This document shows, one piece after another, positions 42,037 to 50,481 of a stretch of DNA of 64,000 nt. The stretch lies in the NCBI GenBank assembly GCA_021777055.1, contig JAIQZO010000061.1, positions 1 through 64,000 of the forward strand. Direction: 5' to 3'. Numbering within the stretch: the stretch's first letter is position 1; the number at the start of each line of letters is the position of its first letter. Below the pieces are notes generated by a model that saw nothing but the letters and a program-made list of their open reading frames with translations, was not told where the DNA came from and ran no database searches. Source of the stretch: Candidatus Anammoxibacter sp. GTDB lineage: Bacteria > Planctomycetota > Brocadiia > Brocadiales > Anammoxibacteraceae. Both the position numbers and the translations under genes were made by a program.

Positions 42037-42121
42037 ATACCTATCTATAGATTAGAGTAGCTAACAAAGGTACAATACTGTTATTTCAAATGTAAGTTAT
42101 TTCAAATGTAAACAATCCTAC

Positions 42122-42577
42122 ATGACTGATCTAACAATCAAGGTTTTAACTCTTATTTTACTTATTACATTCATAAGTGGATGCGGCACAAAACGGTTTG
42201 ACAAACTAAGAATAAACAAGGGCAATTTACGGCCTGAAGTAAAGGCAAGGTTTCTTACATTTCTGATGAAGAAAAGTTTATCACTTGATGAGGAACAAGA
42301 GAAAAAGGTAAATGAGATAAACATTAGATATACCAACGAAACCGAACAGATTATAGAGAAAAAACTAAGTGATATAAGCACATACCTTAAACTAAGAAAA
42401 TCAAATAAAACCAAAGAAAAAGAGCTAAAGAGGATATTCTCAAAACAACAGTTCAAGGATTATAAAGTCAGAAAAAAAGAGATTAAAGAACAGCTGAAAA
42501 ATCATATACAAACAATGAAAGAGAGGAAAGGCAAGAGACGCCGTTTGTTAAACAGGTTTTTGGATAATCAGGTCTAG
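42122..42577 (+). CDS. hypothetical lipoprotein
   Basis: A 151-residue protein with a lipoprotein signal: a hydrophobic stretch (VLTLILLITFISGC) with lipobox ISGC at about residue 21. The mature part is strongly charged and helical (LSLDEEQEKKVNEINIRYTN, KEKELKRIFSKQQFKDYKVR), with an overall rhythm like Spy/CpxP-type periplasmic helical proteins, though the LTxxQ motifs of that family are not clear. It has a very basic tail. It is a single gene without a strong ribosome binding site. Function unknown. Confidence 0.6.
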   Translation: MTDLTIKVLTLILLITFISGCGTKRFDKLRINKGNLRPEVKARFLTFLMKKSLSLDEEQEKKVNEINIRYTNETEQIIEKKLSDISTYLKLRKSNKTKEKELKRIFSKQQFKDYKVRKKEIKEQLKNHIQTMKERKGKRRRLLNRFLDNQV

Positions 42578-43023
42578 ATTCACATTTAAATTAACACCAG
42601 CGGCGGACTATTTACCATAGGTTAACTTTGAATACTTTCGTTCTTAGTTCAAGTCTCTGACGTAAACTAATCTGACATTAACAATACTCTGTATGGTTTT
42701 GCATTTCGGACACAATCAATTGTCTGTAAACATTAATCTCTTTTACTCGCAACAGAGTTGCGTTAAAGTCAGATGTGATTCAAATCTGGAGATTTGAGCC
42801 AACAGCCAGAACAAACATAACTCATAACATACACAGCGGTTACACCTAAACGCCAACAAACTAACGTATTTGGTCCAAAATGAAAATTCCTATACTATTA
42901 AATTAGCGCCTACGACGGGCCATTGTTATACTCAAATAACGTAAAAACCCATGAGAACATAAAGAATTATTGATGTGTTTAGGGATCATTTAACCCGTCC
43001 GACATTTTAACTAACCAATAAAT
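42578..43023. other. intergenic region without genes
   Basis: About 450 bases. It contains variants of the ttcaagtctctgac / agatttgagcc pieces related to the hairpin at 5270-5296. The block just before rluA (42965-43010, gaattattgatgtg...ttaacccgtccgac) resembles 30996-31030. No reading frame or promoter consensus is convincing. Confidence 0.5.
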
Positions 43024-43668
43024 ATGCAGTTACCCCCACCAATCGGTGATATTAAATATCTCTACTATGACGATCAAATAATCGTTGTTGATAAACCCGC
43101 CAACATGCTTTCTGTACCTGGAAAGAGACCTGAAAATCAGGACTGCCTCATCAGCCGCGTTAATCGAGACTTTGCTAACGCACGGATTGTACATCGCCTG
43201 GACTTTTGCACATCCGGGATAATGGTTATAGGACAAAACAAGGATGCTCACCGGGAGCTAAGTCGTCAATTCCAGGAACGTGAGACAAAAAAGACCTATA
43301 TCGCAAAGGTTTACGGTAACCCAAAAAAACCTTCAGGTAAGGTAAACCTTCCTGTTCGATGCGATTGGGAAAGGAGACCAAGACAGATTGTTGACCATAA
43401 ACTAGGCAAGAATGCGGAAACATTATGGCAGGTACTTGAGCAATATAACAACTGCTGCCGCATGAAATTAACCCCGATCACAGGGCGTACCCATCAGCTT
43501 AGAGTACACATGCAGGCAATAGACCACCCTATTCTTGGGGATGAATTTTATGCCCATAGAGAAGCATTTTCTATCGCAGGAAGATTAAACCTACATGCAC
43601 AAGAGATTACTTTTAAACACCCATCAAAGAAAAATCTAATATCATTTAAATCAGATGAGCCTTTCTGA
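43024..43668 (+). CDS. rluA: RluA-family pseudouridine synthase
   Basis: A 214-residue enzyme starting LPPPIGDIKYLYYDDQIIVVDKP, with the catalytic motif RIVHRLDFCTSGIMV (Asp in HRLD) and the typical GRTHQLRVHMQAIDHPILGD. Its compact size without an S4 domain fits RluA, which modifies U746 of 23S rRNA and U32 of tRNA. Other RluA-group targets cannot be excluded. It is a single gene. Confidence 0.85.
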   Translation: MQLPPPIGDIKYLYYDDQIIVVDKPANMLSVPGKRPENQDCLISRVNRDFANARIVHRLDFCTSGIMVIGQNKDAHRELSRQFQERETKKTYIAKVYGNPKKPSGKVNLPVRCDWERRPRQIVDHKLGKNAETLWQVLEQYNNCCRMKLTPITGRTHQLRVHMQAIDHPILGDEFYAHREAFSIAGRLNLHAQEITFKHPSKKNLISFKSDEPF

Positions 43669-43961
43669 AAATAAACCGGTATGATATAAGTAGGATTTGC
43701 TTGTTTTAAATTGACTAATTCGGCATGTGTAGCTTTAGCTACATGGATTAGATAACAATTGAAAAACATTTAAAGATGGAGAAAATATAGATCTCTAAAT
43801 CTTCAATTCATACCACACGAAATATAACCATGTTACAGGCCTTAAAACCTCTAACATGGTTAAAAACGTCTGTTTGCAATTCCTGTATACGTACTTAGGG
43901 AATAACTTTAAGATGTATTTAGGACGTAAGATTGTAAATAAATATATTCACAAACCTTTAC
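43669..43961. other. convergent intergenic region with a hairpin
   Basis: Between rluA (plus) and porB (minus). Arms aaccatgtta (43826-43835) and taacatggtt (43852-43861) enclose 16 bases and may terminate the por operon, though no T-run follows on the minus strand. A block at 43730-43775 is related to the interior of the MITE at 41863-42036. Confidence 0.5.
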
Positions 43962-44861
43962 CTAGTTTAATCTGAATTTTTTAATGTTACGATCCGCCAA
44001 TTCCTGGATCTTCTTTATTTCATCCTTCCCGCCGTCTTTCTTGAAAAGATGTGCAAATCTGCCCTGAAGTTTCAAATACTCCTCAACAGGTACCGGCTCG
44101 CTCACCTTTCTTACCCCAGTTAAATCACCGTTTTCAATCTCGTATATGGGGAATAATCCGGTCTTAACTGCAAGCATGGCAATCTTTATCGTATTTTCAG
44201 GTTTTGATCTCCACCCCAACGGGCACGGTACATGAATTTGAATATATTTAGGACCTGTAATTGACAAGGCCTTCTTTACCTTATTTTCAATATCCCTTGG
44301 AAATGCGACAGAACTGGTCGCAACATATGGTATCCCATGGGCAGCCGCAATAGCTGGTATATCTTTTTTTCTGTGTTCATTTCCCCATGAGTACTTTCCT
44401 GCAGGACTGGTAGCGGTAGCTGTATCAAACGGAGTGAGTCCGCTTCTCTGAACTCCGGTATTCATATATGCTTCATTATCATAGCATACATACAATACGT
44501 CATGCCCCCTCTCAAACATACCGCTTAAAGCCTGCAAACCAATATCAGCAGTACCACCATCTCCACCCTGTGCAAGGACTTTGACCTCATCAGCCTTTCC
44601 AAGGGCTTTTAATGCAGCCTCTATACCGGAAGCAACGGCAGCAGAATTCTCAAACAGAGAGTGGATAAACGGCACACCCCAAGACGTCTCAGGATATCTG
44701 GTTGTAAAAACTTCCAAACAGCCGGTAGCATCCGTTGTGATAACATCTTTACCCGCGACTTGAAGAACCCGCTTTGCGGCAAGCGCTTCACCACACCCAA
44801 GGCAAGCAGTATGGCCACAATCAAATAAGTTATCCTTTATCACTTTTTTCCTCCAAATCAA
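43962..44861 (-). CDS. porB: pyruvate:ferredoxin oxidoreductase, beta subunit
   Basis: A 299-residue thiamine diphosphate subunit. The proximal iron-sulfur ligands start with [10 protein letters not shown] (Cys20, Cys23), followed by DATGCLEVF. The ThDP/Mg motif is [15 protein letters not shown] with [11 protein letters not shown]. The far cysteine is in [11 protein letters not shown]. It decarboxylates pyruvate to acetyl-CoA, or in the reverse direction makes pyruvate from acetyl-CoA and CO2 with reduced ferredoxin. It is the last gene of porD-porA-porB, 84 bases after porA. In an acetyl-CoA-pathway autotroph the synthetic direction is expected. Confidence 0.93.
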   Translation of the reverse strand: MIWRKKVIKDNLFDCGHTACLGCGEALAAKRVLQVAGKDVITTDATGCLEVFTTRYPETSWGVPFIHSLFENSAAVASGIEAALKALGKADEVKVLAQGGDGGTADIGLQALSGMFERGHDVLYVCYDNEAYMNTGVQRSGLTPFDTATATSPAGKYSWGNEHRKKDIPAIAAAHGIPYVATSSVAFPRDIENKVKKALSITGPKYIQIHVPCPLGWRSKPENTIKIAMLAVKTGLFPIYEIENGDLTGVRKVSEPVPVEEYLKLQGRFAHLFKKDGGKDEIKKIQELADRNIKKFRLN

Positions 44862-44945
44862 ATATTGTGGAATATTGTACTTTTAGAAACTGTATATCGA
44901 TCCTATTCCAGTATTTATTGTTTTCTAAGTTTTCAGCTATTAATC

Positions 44946-46148
44946 CTAAGCATTTGCAGCAACAGCTTCATCAGATGGCTCCGGATCTTCTACAAGCTCT
45001 TTCTTAATATCTATAAATTGATCATAAGAAGAATCACCAGAACCATTAAGTATTCCAATGATAGTCTCCACAGTAATATCCCTGCCACCAAGCCCAATAA
45101 TACTTCCGACAATTTCCGGCACACCTGTCTTGCCGCAAAAAGCAGCTTTTATCTCACTTGAAACAATACCACCCATTCCAATTGAAACAGCTTTTTCAAG
45201 GACATGCACCTTTTTTGCACCCTTTAAGGCCTCACATATAGCATCTTTAGGAAAAGGTCTAAAACTCCTTACCTTTAAAACACCAACCTTTTCACCTTTC
45301 TCTCGCAAGGAATCTACTGCATCTTTTACTGTTCCAAGAACAGACCCGAGAGAGACAATAACGGTTTCTGCATCTTCCAGTTTGTAAGTATCAATTAATC
45401 CGCCGTAATACCTTCCAAACTGATTATTAAACTCGTTAGCGACATCTTCTATAACCTTAACTGAATTCTCCATCGCTTCTTGCATCAGATACCTGGTCTC
45501 CATATAGGCCTCAGGTCCCACCATGGCCCCCATTGTTACAGGATTGTCAGGATTTAAATAGTCCTCAGGCTGATAAGAAGGCAGAAATCTGTCAGCATCT
45601 TCCTGGCTAATTAATTCAACCGGTTCGTATGAGTGAGTTAAGATAAATCCGTCCATGCAAACCATTACAGGCAACAAAACACCCTTATTCTCCCCTATTT
45701 TATATGCCTGAAGATGCATATCAAGGGCTTCCTGATTATCCTCTGCATAAAGCTGAATCCAGCCGCTGTCACGCATGGATAGAGAATCCTGCTGATCATT
45801 CCATATATTAATTGGTGCTGAAACAGCCCTGTTGGCACAGGTCATAACAATTGGTAAGCGCATCCCTGAGATATTAAACAGAACTTCCGCCATCAAGAAC
45901 AACCCTTGTGCAGTAGTTGCGGTGTATGAACGGGCTCCTGTTGCACATGACCCCAATACCACAGAAGCAGCTGAAAATTCACTCTCCACATTAACAAATT
46001 CCGCCTTTACTTTACCATTTGCCACAATTTTAGCAAGCTCCTCTACGATGTGAGTCTGTGGTGTAATAGGATATGCTGAAATCACTTTCGGTCTGCAAAC
46101 GGTAACTGCATCAGCTACAGCCCTTGATCCTTCAATAAAAGTTTTCAT
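44946..46148 (-). CDS. porA: pyruvate:ferredoxin oxidoreductase, alpha subunit
   Basis: A 400-residue subunit. The N-terminal pyrimidine-binding domain has SAYPITPQTHIVEELA and FVNVESEFSAASVVLGS, with TTAQGLFLMAEVL and MTCANRAVSAPINIWNDQQD. The C-terminal transketolase-like domain (about 260 on) has VIVSLGSVLGTVKDAVD and GVLKVRSFRPFP. It pairs with PorB for pyruvate cleavage or synthesis. The start follows directly on the porD stop with no spacer, so translation is coupled. The domain wording is of the pyruvate rather than the 2-oxoglutarate class, though 2-oxoisovalerate enzymes are close. Confidence 0.92.
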   Translation of the reverse strand: MKTFIEGSRAVADAVTVCRPKVISAYPITPQTHIVEELAKIVANGKVKAEFVNVESEFSAASVVLGSCATGARSYTATTAQGLFLMAEVLFNISGMRLPIVMTCANRAVSAPINIWNDQQDSLSMRDSGWIQLYAEDNQEALDMHLQAYKIGENKGVLLPVMVCMDGFILTHSYEPVELISQEDADRFLPSYQPEDYLNPDNPVTMGAMVGPEAYMETRYLMQEAMENSVKVIEDVANEFNNQFGRYYGGLIDTYKLEDAETVIVSLGSVLGTVKDAVDSLREKGEKVGVLKVRSFRPFPKDAICEALKGAKKVHVLEKAVSIGMGGIVSSEIKAAFCGKTGVPEIVGSIIGLGGRDITVETIIGILNGSGDSSYDQFIDIKKELVEDPEPSDEAVAANA

Positions 46149-46415
46149 CTATTTGTCCTCCAGAATCATTTCAATATCGTTGACATGGCACTCTACTGCA
46201 CAAATACCACACCCTTTACAGTATTTCAAGTTGCATGTATATTTCCGATCCTCAACCTCAAACACACACCCTTCAGGACAGTTAATAACACACAACTTAC
46301 AGCCGGTGCAATCCTTTTGTTTGTATACAGGTTTAAAGGTCCTCCACGACCCAGTCAGGTTCCCATGACTTGTATGACTATCAGCAATTGCGCCAGGTTT
46401 TAACTTCATACTCAT
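46149..46415 (-). CDS. porD: pyruvate:ferredoxin oxidoreductase, delta (2x[4Fe-4S]) subunit
   Basis: An 88-residue ferredoxin-like subunit with two [4Fe-4S] motifs, CTGCKLCVINCPEGC and CKGCGICAVECHVND. The N-terminal GSWRTFKPVYKQ is typical of PorD/VorD. It passes electrons between the ThDP site and external ferredoxin. It is the first gene of the operon. The gamma subunit gene, usually adjacent in four-subunit enzymes, is missing here. Confidence 0.92.
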   Translation of the reverse strand: MSMKLKPGAIADSHTSHGNLTGSWRTFKPVYKQKDCTGCKLCVINCPEGCVFEVEDRKYTCNLKYCKGCGICAVECHVNDIEMILEDK

Positions 46416-46955
46416 CGCTCCTATAAAAAAAACTCAAATTTAATTGTTTGCAATTAAAAAAAAAGCAGGCACTCTTCACCCATTCGCAAAAATAAAAGGT
46501 TTATTATAACAAAACAATTTGAAATTTACATATCAAAATTTCACAATAATTTTTACCATGAAATAAGAAAACAAAAGTAACTACTCCGCTTTATAGAATG
46601 AAGGCTGAAGGTTGAAGTAAATCAACAACTTCCCCGCATCATTATTAGGCCATTTAAGATTTTTCAGTTTTAATGATTTTCTACTAAATCGATGGATAAA
46701 TCATTATTATCAAGAAAAACCAAGACTATTTGCAAAACATTAGTTAATTAAGTTCTGCATAATCATGCACTATTCTTTTCTAATAGCCTTCAGCCTAAAT
46801 GCCTGCGTAGTAACAAACAAAAAGTATTAAACTCCAATAAAAGCAGACGGATTTATCGATACTAACGAAATGTAAATTTATTGGCTTTCAGAATTTAATA
46901 ATGATATACTTCAGAACATCACAAAGAGAACAAATAAACAAAATGGGGTAAAGTA
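46416..46955. other. divergent intergenic region
   Basis: About 540 bases between porD (minus) and the VTT protein (plus), which must hold both promoters. Two short blocks, gaaggctgaaggttgaag (46600-46617) and tagccttcagcctaa (46784-46798), are partly inverted copies. Nothing else is recognisable. Confidence 0.45.
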
Positions 46956-47585
46956 ATGAAAGATGAAAAAGTTTTGCCTGCCAAACAAGACAAGAATGGA
47001 AATTTCATTAAAAGACTGTACGACTGGACCCGTCACTGGGCAAGAACCCCATACGGCACTCTTGCACTATTCATTATCTCCTTTTGCGAAGCCTCCTTTT
47101 TCCCCGTTCCTCCCGATGTATTGCTGCTTGTACTTACAGTTTCAAAACCAAAAAAATCATTTTATTATGCCTTTATCTGCTCCCTGGGATCAATCCTTGG
47201 AGGGTGTTTTGGGTTTTTCCTTGGATATAAATTCTTTGAACACATAGGGTTACCCATACTAAAGTTCTACGGATTCATGGATAAATTTGAAGAACTCAGC
47301 ATTACATTTAATGAACACGGGCTTCTTGCCATCATTATTGCAGGGGTCACCCCGATCCCATACAAGGTATTTACAATAGCCGCTGGTTTCTGTGGGGTTA
47401 GCTTCTATACTCTACTCCTGGCATCTGCAATAAGCCGTCCTTTACGCTTCTTTGCAGAAGCAGGACTGATTTTTGCCTTTGGTGACCGTATAGAAAACTT
47501 TATAGAGAAATATTTTAACCTTCTTTCTATACTATTTATTGTTCTACTTGTATTAGGGTTTGTTGTGATTAAACTCTTTCACTAG
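46956..47585 (+). CDS. VTT/DedA-superfamily membrane protein (YqaA branch)
   Basis: A 209-residue inner-membrane protein with about five hydrophobic segments. The SNARE-associated (VTT) core shows FCEASFFPVPPDVLLLVLTV near residue 50 and AGVTPIPYKVFTIAAGFCGV, the re-entrant-loop motifs of the family. YqaA/DedA proteins are linked to lipid scrambling and undecaprenyl-phosphate transport. It is a single gene. The assignment to the YqaA branch follows from the F-P-V-P-P-D wording. Confidence 0.85.
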   Translation: MKDEKVLPAKQDKNGNFIKRLYDWTRHWARTPYGTLALFIISFCEASFFPVPPDVLLLVLTVSKPKKSFYYAFICSLGSILGGCFGFFLGYKFFEHIGLPILKFYGFMDKFEELSITFNEHGLLAIIIAGVTPIPYKVFTIAAGFCGVSFYTLLLASAISRPLRFFAEAGLIFAFGDRIENFIEKYFNLLSILFIVLLVLGFVVIKLFH

Positions 47586-48092
47586 AAATTGACAAATTAT
47601 AGTATAACATCATAAAGTGGAGAAGCCGCAACCAAAATACGAGATACTGGATTCTAGAAACTGGATACTGGCAAATAGTTCAATTTCTGGTCTTCCAGTC
47701 AAGATGCAACATGAAAAAGAGACGAATTTAATTTAAGAAATAATTTATTAAGACCGTTGAATAAATTAACAAGCATCTAGTATCAGTAACCAGCAACCAG
47801 TAACTATGCTGTTGCAAATGACTTAAGGATGCGCAGCAAGAATTTGTTTCCATAAAAACAAGTTTTTAGAGGATAATATTATAAGTACTTCTTTTTGTAA
47901 AATTTTGTAATCTTTATCAAAGACAGGTCAAGAGTCAGAACATCAGAACAAAAGAAAGCAAGAGTTGCGAAAAAAATGCAATTTTACGATTAATAAAATG
48001 ATGAAGTCACCACAAAACTATGCTTTATCTTGAATTCTGCCTCCTGAATTCTGCATTCCCAACTTACTTGCGGTTTAACCGCTCTATCGATT
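47586..48092. other. intergenic region with degenerate repeats
   Basis: About 500 bases with no gene. Blocks of the ggatactgg type (47641-47672) and ctagtatcagtaaccagcaa (47775 on) are imperfect inverted copies. Near 48032-48064 is a gaattctgcctcctgaattc block related to the repeat at 23731-23793. Confidence 0.45.
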
Positions 48093-48800
48093 ATGGTAAA
48101 CTTGTTAACCAAATTGTCCATAGTTTGTATCATTCTCAACCTATTCATAACATCTATAATACAAACTGAGGCGACCGCCAAAGAACCCGATACGCAACAA
48201 ATAACCACAACATTAACCCTCCAAGAAAAGAAAACCTTGCTGGAGATCGCCAGAAAAACCTTGATTTCCGCAGTCAAATACAACACCGGGCCGGAAATAG
48301 ATGATGAAGAGTTAAAGAAATTTGAAAGACTTCAAAAGAGATCAGGCACATTTGTTACCCTGAAGAGTAAAGACCAACTCCGCGGCTGCATAGGTAATAT
48401 CTTTCCAAACCAGGAAGTGTACAAAGCTATTGCTAGAAACACCATAAGCTCTGCCTTTTACGATAGAAGGTTCATGCCTGTAACCGAACACGAATTAAAT
48501 AACATAGAAATAGAGATATCCGTATTATCAGACATCATGCCAATAAAAGGACATGATGAGTACGACGTAACCAAACACGGAATAATCATAAGAAAAGGAG
48601 ACGCAAGTGCAGTTTTCCTTCCACAGGTAGCAACTGAACAGCAATGGGACAAGGAAGAAACATTAAACCACCTCTGCCGGAAAGCAGGGTTGCCTCAGAA
48701 TGGATGGAAAGAGAACGGCATGCAGTTCTCCGTCTTTACTGCCGAAGTATTTAGAGAGACTGATTTTCATGACAAGGGACAACCAAAACAAGATAAATAG
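48093..48800 (+). CDS. AMMECR1-domain protein with N-terminal export signal
   Basis: A 235-residue protein. Residues 1-30 form a signal peptide or anchor (LSIVCIILNLFITSIIQTEA). The rest is an AMMECR1 fold: FVTLKSKDQLRGCIGNIFPN with the invariant LRGCIG, then AFYDRRFMPVTEHEL, IEISVLSDI and VFLPQVATEQQWDKEETLNH. In many prokaryotes AMMECR1 is part A of the AmmeMemoRadiSam set, with Memo-like B and radical SAM partners. Neither is next to it here, and cytoplasmic members have no signal peptide. The biochemical activity of the family is unknown. It is 139 bases upstream of the phosphoesterase operon but may be independent. Confidence 0.85.
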   Translation: MVNLLTKLSIVCIILNLFITSIIQTEATAKEPDTQQITTTLTLQEKKTLLEIARKTLISAVKYNTGPEIDDEELKKFERLQKRSGTFVTLKSKDQLRGCIGNIFPNQEVYKAIARNTISSAFYDRRFMPVTEHELNNIEIEISVLSDIMPIKGHDEYDVTKHGIIIRKGDASAVFLPQVATEQQWDKEETLNHLCRKAGLPQNGWKENGMQFSVFTAEVFRETDFHDKGQPKQDK

Positions 48801-48939
48801 TTCTAATGGTTCAAGATCTTTAACCCATATTTGTCAACACGGTATATCAGCGTTAATAAGCACAGATCAGCGTCCCATTTATTAAAAGATAGGAGTATAA
48901 TAGTTGTTTAGCCATATTGAACCATAACGGGAGAACAAT

Positions 48940-50469
48940 ATGATTATATCGGAATTTGATGAACTTCACGTGGTTTCAGACCTGCATCTTGGAGGCGAAA
49001 AGACACCCACAGAAAACTTCCAGATCTTTAAGCATGGTAAACGACTGGGAGATTTTATAGAAAGGTTGGCAAAGAAAGCAAATAACAACGATAACAGACG
49101 TGTCGCGCTGGTCTTAAATGGTGATATAGTCGACTTTCTAGCAGAAACAGATCCAATGTATTTAGATCCCTCCGGAGCAGTTGAAAAACTGAAACGCATC
49201 TATCAGGACCCATCGTTTAATCCCGTCTGGAAGGCATTAGAACTCTTCGTCTCAACACCAAATAGATATCTTATCATTATCTTGGGAAATCACGACGTTG
49301 AACTCGCTCTTCCTCCTGTTAAAAACTGGTTGTCCCAAAAGTTAACCAAGGGTGTCGAAACGGCCTCCGCACGCATCACATTTGCAACGGACGGCAGTGG
49401 CTTTTGCTGCAACGTGGGAAAGAAAAGAGTCCTTTGCTTACATGGAAACGAAGTTGATGAATGGAATGTGGTAGACTATTTCCAACTTCTGCAAGTATCA
49501 AGGGCATTAAACAGAGATCAAAAGCCTTTGGACTGGAATGCTAACGCCGGCACTCGCCTGGTTATCGATATAATGAATTCCATCAAACGGAATTATCCAA
49601 TGGTAGACCTCCTTAAACCTGAAATTGAAGCTGCAAGTCCCATAGTCCTTGCATTCGATCCTTCACAAATAACAAAACTACCTGACGTGATAAAACTTGG
49701 GATCAGGGCATCAAAGACAAAAAAACGGATAGATGAGGGACTGCTAGGCGCAGAACCACCACAGGAAGAAGAGGAGGATGAAGCAGTCCTTGCCAACGCA
49801 CAACTTGAAAAGCTACTTAAAGAGACATTTGGTGATCTTGCGGGTGGTAGTTCAGATGATATAGCCGATATGCTTCTTCGTGCCGATAAAAATAACGAAG
49901 AGAATATAGATCCCAGACAAATATATGACGATGATCAACAATTGGGATGGGTTGACGATAAATTCGATTCTGCGGTTAAATGGTTTAGAAAAATCAGCAA
50001 AATGCCTGACAAAACCGAACTGTTGAGAAGAGCACTTAAAAAATTGGTCAAAGGCAATGAATTCGACCTGGATGGTCCTGACAACGGACTGGATGGGCTG
50101 GAAGACAAAGTTGGCAAAGGTGTCGATTATCTCATAACCGGGCATAGCCATTTAGCACGTGTTAAGACACGAAAGAACGGGAAACATTACTACAATAGCG
50201 GCACATGGATACGACTGATCCAATTAAGTGACAAAGTCATTGACAATGCTGACGATTTTAACGCCCTGCTCAAGATCTTGAAAAAGCCAGATATTGAGGC
50301 ATTAGATATTGCAGAAATCCCTGCAAATGATAACAAACCGCAAAAGCTCGTAAAAGAGAACACAACTCTCGCCGTCTCTATAATAAAAGATAAAATGGAA
50401 ACCCATGGACAGCTTAACCTGATTCAAGACAATGGCAAAAGCGAGCCCGTTATGGGTACCAAAAGATAG
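48940..50469 (+). CDS. calcineurin-like metallophosphoesterase with large insertion
   Basis: A 509-residue cytosolic protein. The dimetal phosphoesterase motifs are complete: SDLHLGGE (Asp14, His16), LNGDIVDF (Asp62), LGNHDVE (Asn117, His118), CLHGNEVD, and ITGHSHLARV with His402 and His404. A long, acidic, helical insertion (about 215-385; PPQEEEEDEA) separates the fourth and fifth motifs. The distal C-terminus (about 440-509) is extra. The gene starts an operon with a CHAT protease 12 bases downstream and a RyR-domain protein. A nucleotide or nucleic-acid phosphoester substrate is plausible but not shown. Confidence 0.85.
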   Translation: MIISEFDELHVVSDLHLGGEKTPTENFQIFKHGKRLGDFIERLAKKANNNDNRRVALVLNGDIVDFLAETDPMYLDPSGAVEKLKRIYQDPSFNPVWKALELFVSTPNRYLIIILGNHDVELALPPVKNWLSQKLTKGVETASARITFATDGSGFCCNVGKKRVLCLHGNEVDEWNVVDYFQLLQVSRALNRDQKPLDWNANAGTRLVIDIMNSIKRNYPMVDLLKPEIEAASPIVLAFDPSQITKLPDVIKLGIRASKTKKRIDEGLLGAEPPQEEEEDEAVLANAQLEKLLKETFGDLAGGSSDDIADMLLRADKNNEENIDPRQIYDDDQQLGWVDDKFDSAVKWFRKISKMPDKTELLRRALKKLVKGNEFDLDGPDNGLDGLEDKVGKGVDYLITGHSHLARVKTRKNGKHYYNSGTWIRLIQLSDKVIDNADDFNALLKILKKPDIEALDIAEIPANDNKPQKLVKENTTLAVSIIKDKMETHGQLNLIQDNGKSEPVMGTKR

Positions 50470-50481
50470 GAGAGATATCTG

